Positions 38,449 to 41,230 of a stretch of DNA of 41,230 bases are shown one piece after another. Origin of the DNA: Burkholderiales bacterium (GTDB lineage Bacteria > Pseudomonadota > Gammaproteobacteria > Burkholderiales > Burkholderiaceae_C); contig JACPUE010000008.1 in assembly GCA_016192425.1 (NCBI GenBank), forward strand, positions 1 through 41,230, given 5' to 3'. The position numbers and the translations under genes are program-made. A model generated the notes under the pieces. It had not been told where the DNA came from and did not search any database. It was given only the letters and a program-made list of their open reading frames with translations. Numbering within the stretch: position 1 is the first letter of the stretch; the number at the start of each line of letters is the position of its first letter.

Positions 38449-39167
38449 TGTCCCATCCAGGCCTCGCCATGTCCCTCCCCCGCATCATCGTGCCCTGGAT
38501 GCTGTGCGCCAGCCTGCTGGCGGCCAGCGCCCAGGCCCAGGTGGTGCGCTGCCAGGACCCGCGCACCGGCCAGGTCACCTACACCGATGGCGAATGCACC
38601 AGCGGCGACAAGGCCCGCGAAGTGCAGGCGCGCAAGAGCGCCGAAGAACTGGCCCAGGAACGCGCCCAGGCCGCCGAGGCCCTGGAACGCAAACAGCAGC
38701 GCCTGGAACTGGAAAAAGCCCGCCAGGAGGCCGAAACCGCCCGCCTGCAAGCCCAGCGCCAGCGCGAACTGCTGGAGCACCCGCCCACCGCGCGCCCCAA
38801 CTACGCCCAATCCCCCCAATGCCAGGCCTCGCGCCGCCAATGGCAAGAACTGAACGAAGCCCAGACCCGCGAGCCCATGGTGCTGCAACCCGGCCTGGAA
38901 GCCGCCCAGCGCCAGATGGACCTGGACTGCCTGGGCCCCGAGGGCTACGCCGACATGGAGAAAGCCCGCGCCCAGCGCCCGCAGGTCGTGGTTGTGCCCA
39001 CGGCACGCCCCCGGCCTGGCCCGCCACAGCCCCGGCCCCGGCTCACCCACTGCTCGGAATTCCAGTGCTTTGACGACCAGGGCAAGTCCTACCCCCGTGC
39101 AGGCCCAGGGCGCCTGCCCGGCCCTGACGGCACCTGCCGGTCCGCCGGTGGCCGGGCACCGTGCTGA
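38448..39167 (+). CDS. secreted DUF4124 protein with coiled coil
   Basis: 239 residues from the ATG at 38448, which overlaps the previous stop; the ATG at 38469 (MSLPRIIVPWML) is equally possible and gives 232. The signal peptide ends SAQAQ. VVRCQDPRTGQVTYTDGEC is the DUF4124 signature. A coiled coil of about 70 residues follows (ELAQERAQAAEALERKQQRL). The C-terminal part has Cys pairs (SPQCQAS, DLDCLG, HCSEFQCF) and ends GGRAPC. Probably periplasmic; role unknown. Confidence 0.83.
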   Translation: MSHPGLAMSLPRIIVPWMLCASLLAASAQAQVVRCQDPRTGQVTYTDGECTSGDKAREVQARKSAEELAQERAQAAEALERKQQRLELEKARQEAETARLQAQRQRELLEHPPTARPNYAQSPQCQASRRQWQELNEAQTREPMVLQPGLEAAQRQMDLDCLGPEGYADMEKARAQRPQVVVVPTARPRPGPPQPRPRLTHCSEFQCFDDQGKSYPRAGPGRLPGPDGTCRSAGGRAPC

Positions 39168-40103
39168 TCAGGAGCGCAGCCCCTGCACCACCGTGGGGTA
39201 GCGCAAGCGCACGCGCAGTTCTTGGTGCAGGCGGGTGTTGTCCATGCGGCGCGATTCGCTCATGAAACTCAGCAGCATGGGCGCAATATCGGCCTGCGCC
39301 TGGGCGCGGGTGATGCGCGGCGGGCGTGGCAGGCCATACAGGCTGGCGGCCAGGTCGAAGTAGTCGCCCATTTTCAGGTCGCTATCGTCGCTGGCGTGGT
39401 ACACGCGCTGGGGGGCGCCGCGCCACAGCGCCGCCACGCAGGCGCGGGCCAGGTCGTCGGCGTGGATGTGGTTGGTGTACACGTCGTCGGCAGGCACCAG
39501 CACGGGCGTGCCCCGGCGCAGGCGCGCTTCGGGCGTGCCGCCCTCGCGGTTGGGGGCGTAGATGCCGGGCACGCGCAGAATGCTGGCGCGCATGCCGCTG
39601 CGGCCCGCAAAACGCACCAGGCGCTCGGCATCCACCCGGCGGCGGGCACGGGCGGTGGCGGGGGCCAGGGCGCGGGTCTCCGTCACCCAGGCGCCGCCGC
39701 AGTCGCCATACACCCCGCTGGTGGACGCATACACCAGCGCCGCAGGCGGGCAGCGCAGGCGCAGCGCCCGCACCAGGGCCTGGGTGCGCGGGTCACGCTC
39801 GCCCTGGCCGGGCGGGGGCGCCAGGTGCAGCACCTGCGTGGCCAGACCAGACAGTCGGCGCAGGCTGGCGGCATGGTCCAGGTTGCCCAGCAGCGGCGTG
39901 ATGCCCTGGGCACGCAGGGCGGGCGCGCGCTCGGGGCTGGAGGTGAGCGCCAGCACACGCACCGGCGAGCGCCCCGTGGCGCTGGCGCGCATGACCTGCG
40001 CCACACGCAGGCCCACGTCGCCACAGCCGACGATGAGCACGCGCGCGCGGCGAAAGCGCGCAGGCAGCGCGCCCAGGTTGCAGGCGGGGGAGGCAGAACT
40101 CAT
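39168..40103 (-). CDS. atypical NAD(P)-dependent SDR (epimerase/dehydratase-like)
   Basis: 311 residues. The Rossmann motif is VLIVGCGDVGLRVAQVM. VYASTSGVYGDCGGAWV carries the active-site Ser/Thr and Tyr of extended SDRs, but the expected YxxxK Lys is not seen; the region ARARRRVDAERL has Arg instead. ILRVPGIYAPNR and YTNHIHADDLARAC are further family features. It may be a nucleotide-binding protein or reductase with altered catalysis. The stop codon lies directly beside that of the facing DUF4124 gene. Confidence 0.88.
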   Translation of the reverse strand: MSSASPACNLGALPARFRRARVLIVGCGDVGLRVAQVMRASATGRSPVRVLALTSSPERAPALRAQGITPLLGNLDHAASLRRLSGLATQVLHLAPPPGQGERDPRTQALVRALRLRCPPAALVYASTSGVYGDCGGAWVTETRALAPATARARRRVDAERLVRFAGRSGMRASILRVPGIYAPNREGGTPEARLRRGTPVLVPADDVYTNHIHADDLARACVAALWRGAPQRVYHASDDSDLKMGDYFDLAASLYGLPRPPRITRAQAQADIAPMLLSFMSESRRMDNTRLHQELRVRLRYPTVVQGLRS

Positions 40104-40220
40104 GCAAGGGCTCTCAAAGGTGCGCCGCACCAGCCATCGGCCCGGCGCGCAAAAGGGGTAAACACTGCGGGCACAATCCAGGGCATTGCCGTGTTCGACC
40201 CCCGCGAGGATAACCAAAAC

Positions 40221-41230
40221 ATGACCACCGCAGCGCCCACCCCCGCCCTGCCCCACACCGTCACCGTGCAGCCCAGCGGCCGCAGCTTTGAAGCCCAGCC
40301 GGGCGAAACCATCCTGGCTGCCGCCATCCGCGCCGGCGTGGGCCTGCCCTACGGCTGCAAGGACGGCGCCTGTGGCTCGTGCAAGTGCAAGATGCTGGAG
40401 GGCACCGTGGTGCACGGCACACACCAGGACAAGGCCCTGAGCGCCGACGAAGAAGCCGCAGGCTGGGTGCTGACCTGCTGCGGCGTGGCACAGACGCCGG
40501 TGGTGCTCGAATCGCGCCAGGTCACCGACGAAAGCGCCTTCCCCATCAAGAAGCTGCCCGTGCGCGTGAGCACGCTGCAGCGCCGCTCTGCCGATGTGAT
40601 GCAACTGCAACTGCAGCTGCCTGCGGCCGATACCTTCCGCTACCACGCGGGGCAGTACGTGGAATTTGTGCTGCGTGACGGCGCGCGCAGGGCCTACTCC
40701 ATGGCCAACGCACCGCACACGCAGGCGCAGGCCCCCGGCATCGAACTGCACATCCGCCACATGCCCGGCGGGCGCTTTACCGACCATGTGTTCGGCGCCA
40801 TGAAGGAGAAGGAAATCCTGCGCATCGAAGGCCCGTTTGGCGGCTTTTTCCTGCGCGAAGACTCCGACAAGCCCATCGTGCTGCTGGCCTCGGGCACGGG
40901 CTTTGCGCCCATCAAGGCCATCATCGAGCACCTGCGCCACAAGGGCATCACCCGGCCCACACACTTTTACTGGGGTGGCCGCCGCCCAGCCGACCTGTAC
41001 CTGGACGACTGGGTGCGCGAGCAGGCCGCCCACATGCCCCAACTGCACTACGTGCCCGTGGTGTCCGACGCCCTGCCCGAAGACGCCTGGAACGGCCGCA
41101 CCGGCTTTGTGCACCAGGCCGTGCTTCAGGATTTTGCCGACCTCTCGGGCCACCAGGTGTACGCCTGCGGCGCCCCCATCGTGGTCGATTCCGCCCGCAG
41201 CGCCTACACCACCCAGCGCGGCCTGCCGCC
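40221..41230 (+). CDS. 2Fe-2S flavin reductase, CDP-6-deoxyglucoseen reductase-like (3' end outside window)
   Basis: The first 336 codons are present. GAGGA precedes the ATG. The plant-type ferredoxin domain (residues 10-100) has the cluster ligands in PYGCKDGACGSCKCKM and WVLTCCG. The FAD domain carries RRAYSMANAP and HIRHMPGGRFTDHVF. The NAD domain carries LLASGTGFAPIKAIIEHL and VYACGAP. This set is typical of AscD/RfbI-like and oxygenase reductases. Betaproteobacterial members are usually annotated as CDP-6-deoxy-3,4-glucoseen reductases, but no dideoxysugar genes are seen here, so a general electron-transfer role is likely. Confidence 0.9.
   Translation, partial: MTTAAPTPALPHTVTVQPSGRSFEAQPGETILAAAIRAGVGLPYGCKDGACGSCKCKMLEGTVVHGTHQDKALSADEEAAGWVLTCCGVAQTPVVLESRQVTDESAFPIKKLPVRVSTLQRRSADVMQLQLQLPAADTFRYHAGQYVEFVLRDGARRAYSMANAPHTQAQAPGIELHIRHMPGGRFTDHVFGAMKEKEILRIEGPFGGFFLREDSDKPIVLLASGTGFAPIKAIIEHLRHKGITRPTHFYWGGRRPADLYLDDWVREQAAHMPQLHYVPVVSDALPEDAWNGRTGFVHQAVLQDFADLSGHQVYACGAPIVVDSARSAYTTQRGLP

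Overview
The window looks like about 41 kb of chromosome from a member of the Comamonadaceae (Betaproteobacteria, order Burkholderiales; the Acidovorax/Comamonas/Delftia group). The evidence is high GC, familiar betaproteobacterial gene neighbours (cysS, alkA-like, accA, tilS, lysC on one strand, facing a TPR, ppiA, ppiB, lpxH series), and a dispersed repeat of about 65 bp that I associate with this family. The genus is inference. There is no phage, insertion sequence, CRISPR array or rRNA.

Left part, 1-10.1 kb, mostly minus strand. A truncated LivK-type binding-protein gene has a textbook sigma-54 promoter and a long palindrome upstream, next to a sigma-54 activator gene. An Hsp15-like gene on the plus strand is closed by a hairpin terminator. 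Then, read leftward from 10.1 kb, come cysS, a HhH-GPD glycosylase gene, accA, a chemoreceptor gene, tilS, lysC and tRNA-Ser(GCU).

10.3-15.6 kb, plus strand, is a compact envelope and protein-folding operon: a TPR protein, an L,D-transpeptidase, periplasmic and cytoplasmic cyclophilins, LpxH and MtfA. It ends in a 580-bp gene-free stretch holding a nested inverted-repeat element.

16.2-21.3 kb looks like a methionine-degradation locus: methionine gamma-lyase, a homodimeric 2-oxoacid dehydrogenase E1 and two Lrp-family regulators, each divergent from one enzyme gene. 21.3-24.2 kb is a minus-strand run (aroQ, arfB, LigB-type dioxygenase, esterase) plus a small Pro/Tyr-rich secreted protein. glnS follows on the plus strand.

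26.2-30.7 kb is the accessory part: a zeta-like kinase with a small overlapping partner, a NYN/LOTUS protein, two decaying MNT/HEPN toxin-antitoxin remnants, an XRE plus AbiEii-type nucleotidyltransferase pair with an AT-rich operator, and a GIY-YIG-like protein. From 30.8 kb to the end are housekeeping and conserved-hypothetical genes: DUF924, a trypsin-like protease coupled to an FHA membrane protein, DUF2322-like, SRPBCC, a DUF2242-like lipoprotein, an acyl-CoA ligase, an Arg/Glu-rich lipoprotein, a DUF4124 protein, an atypical SDR and a truncated 2Fe-2S flavin reductase.

The most unusual signal is the dispersed repeat. I find ten copies. Three lie inside genes in frame: in the adenylation domain of tilS, in the E1 dehydrogenase and in the signal peptide of ppiA. 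Two more supply a gene start or a gene end.
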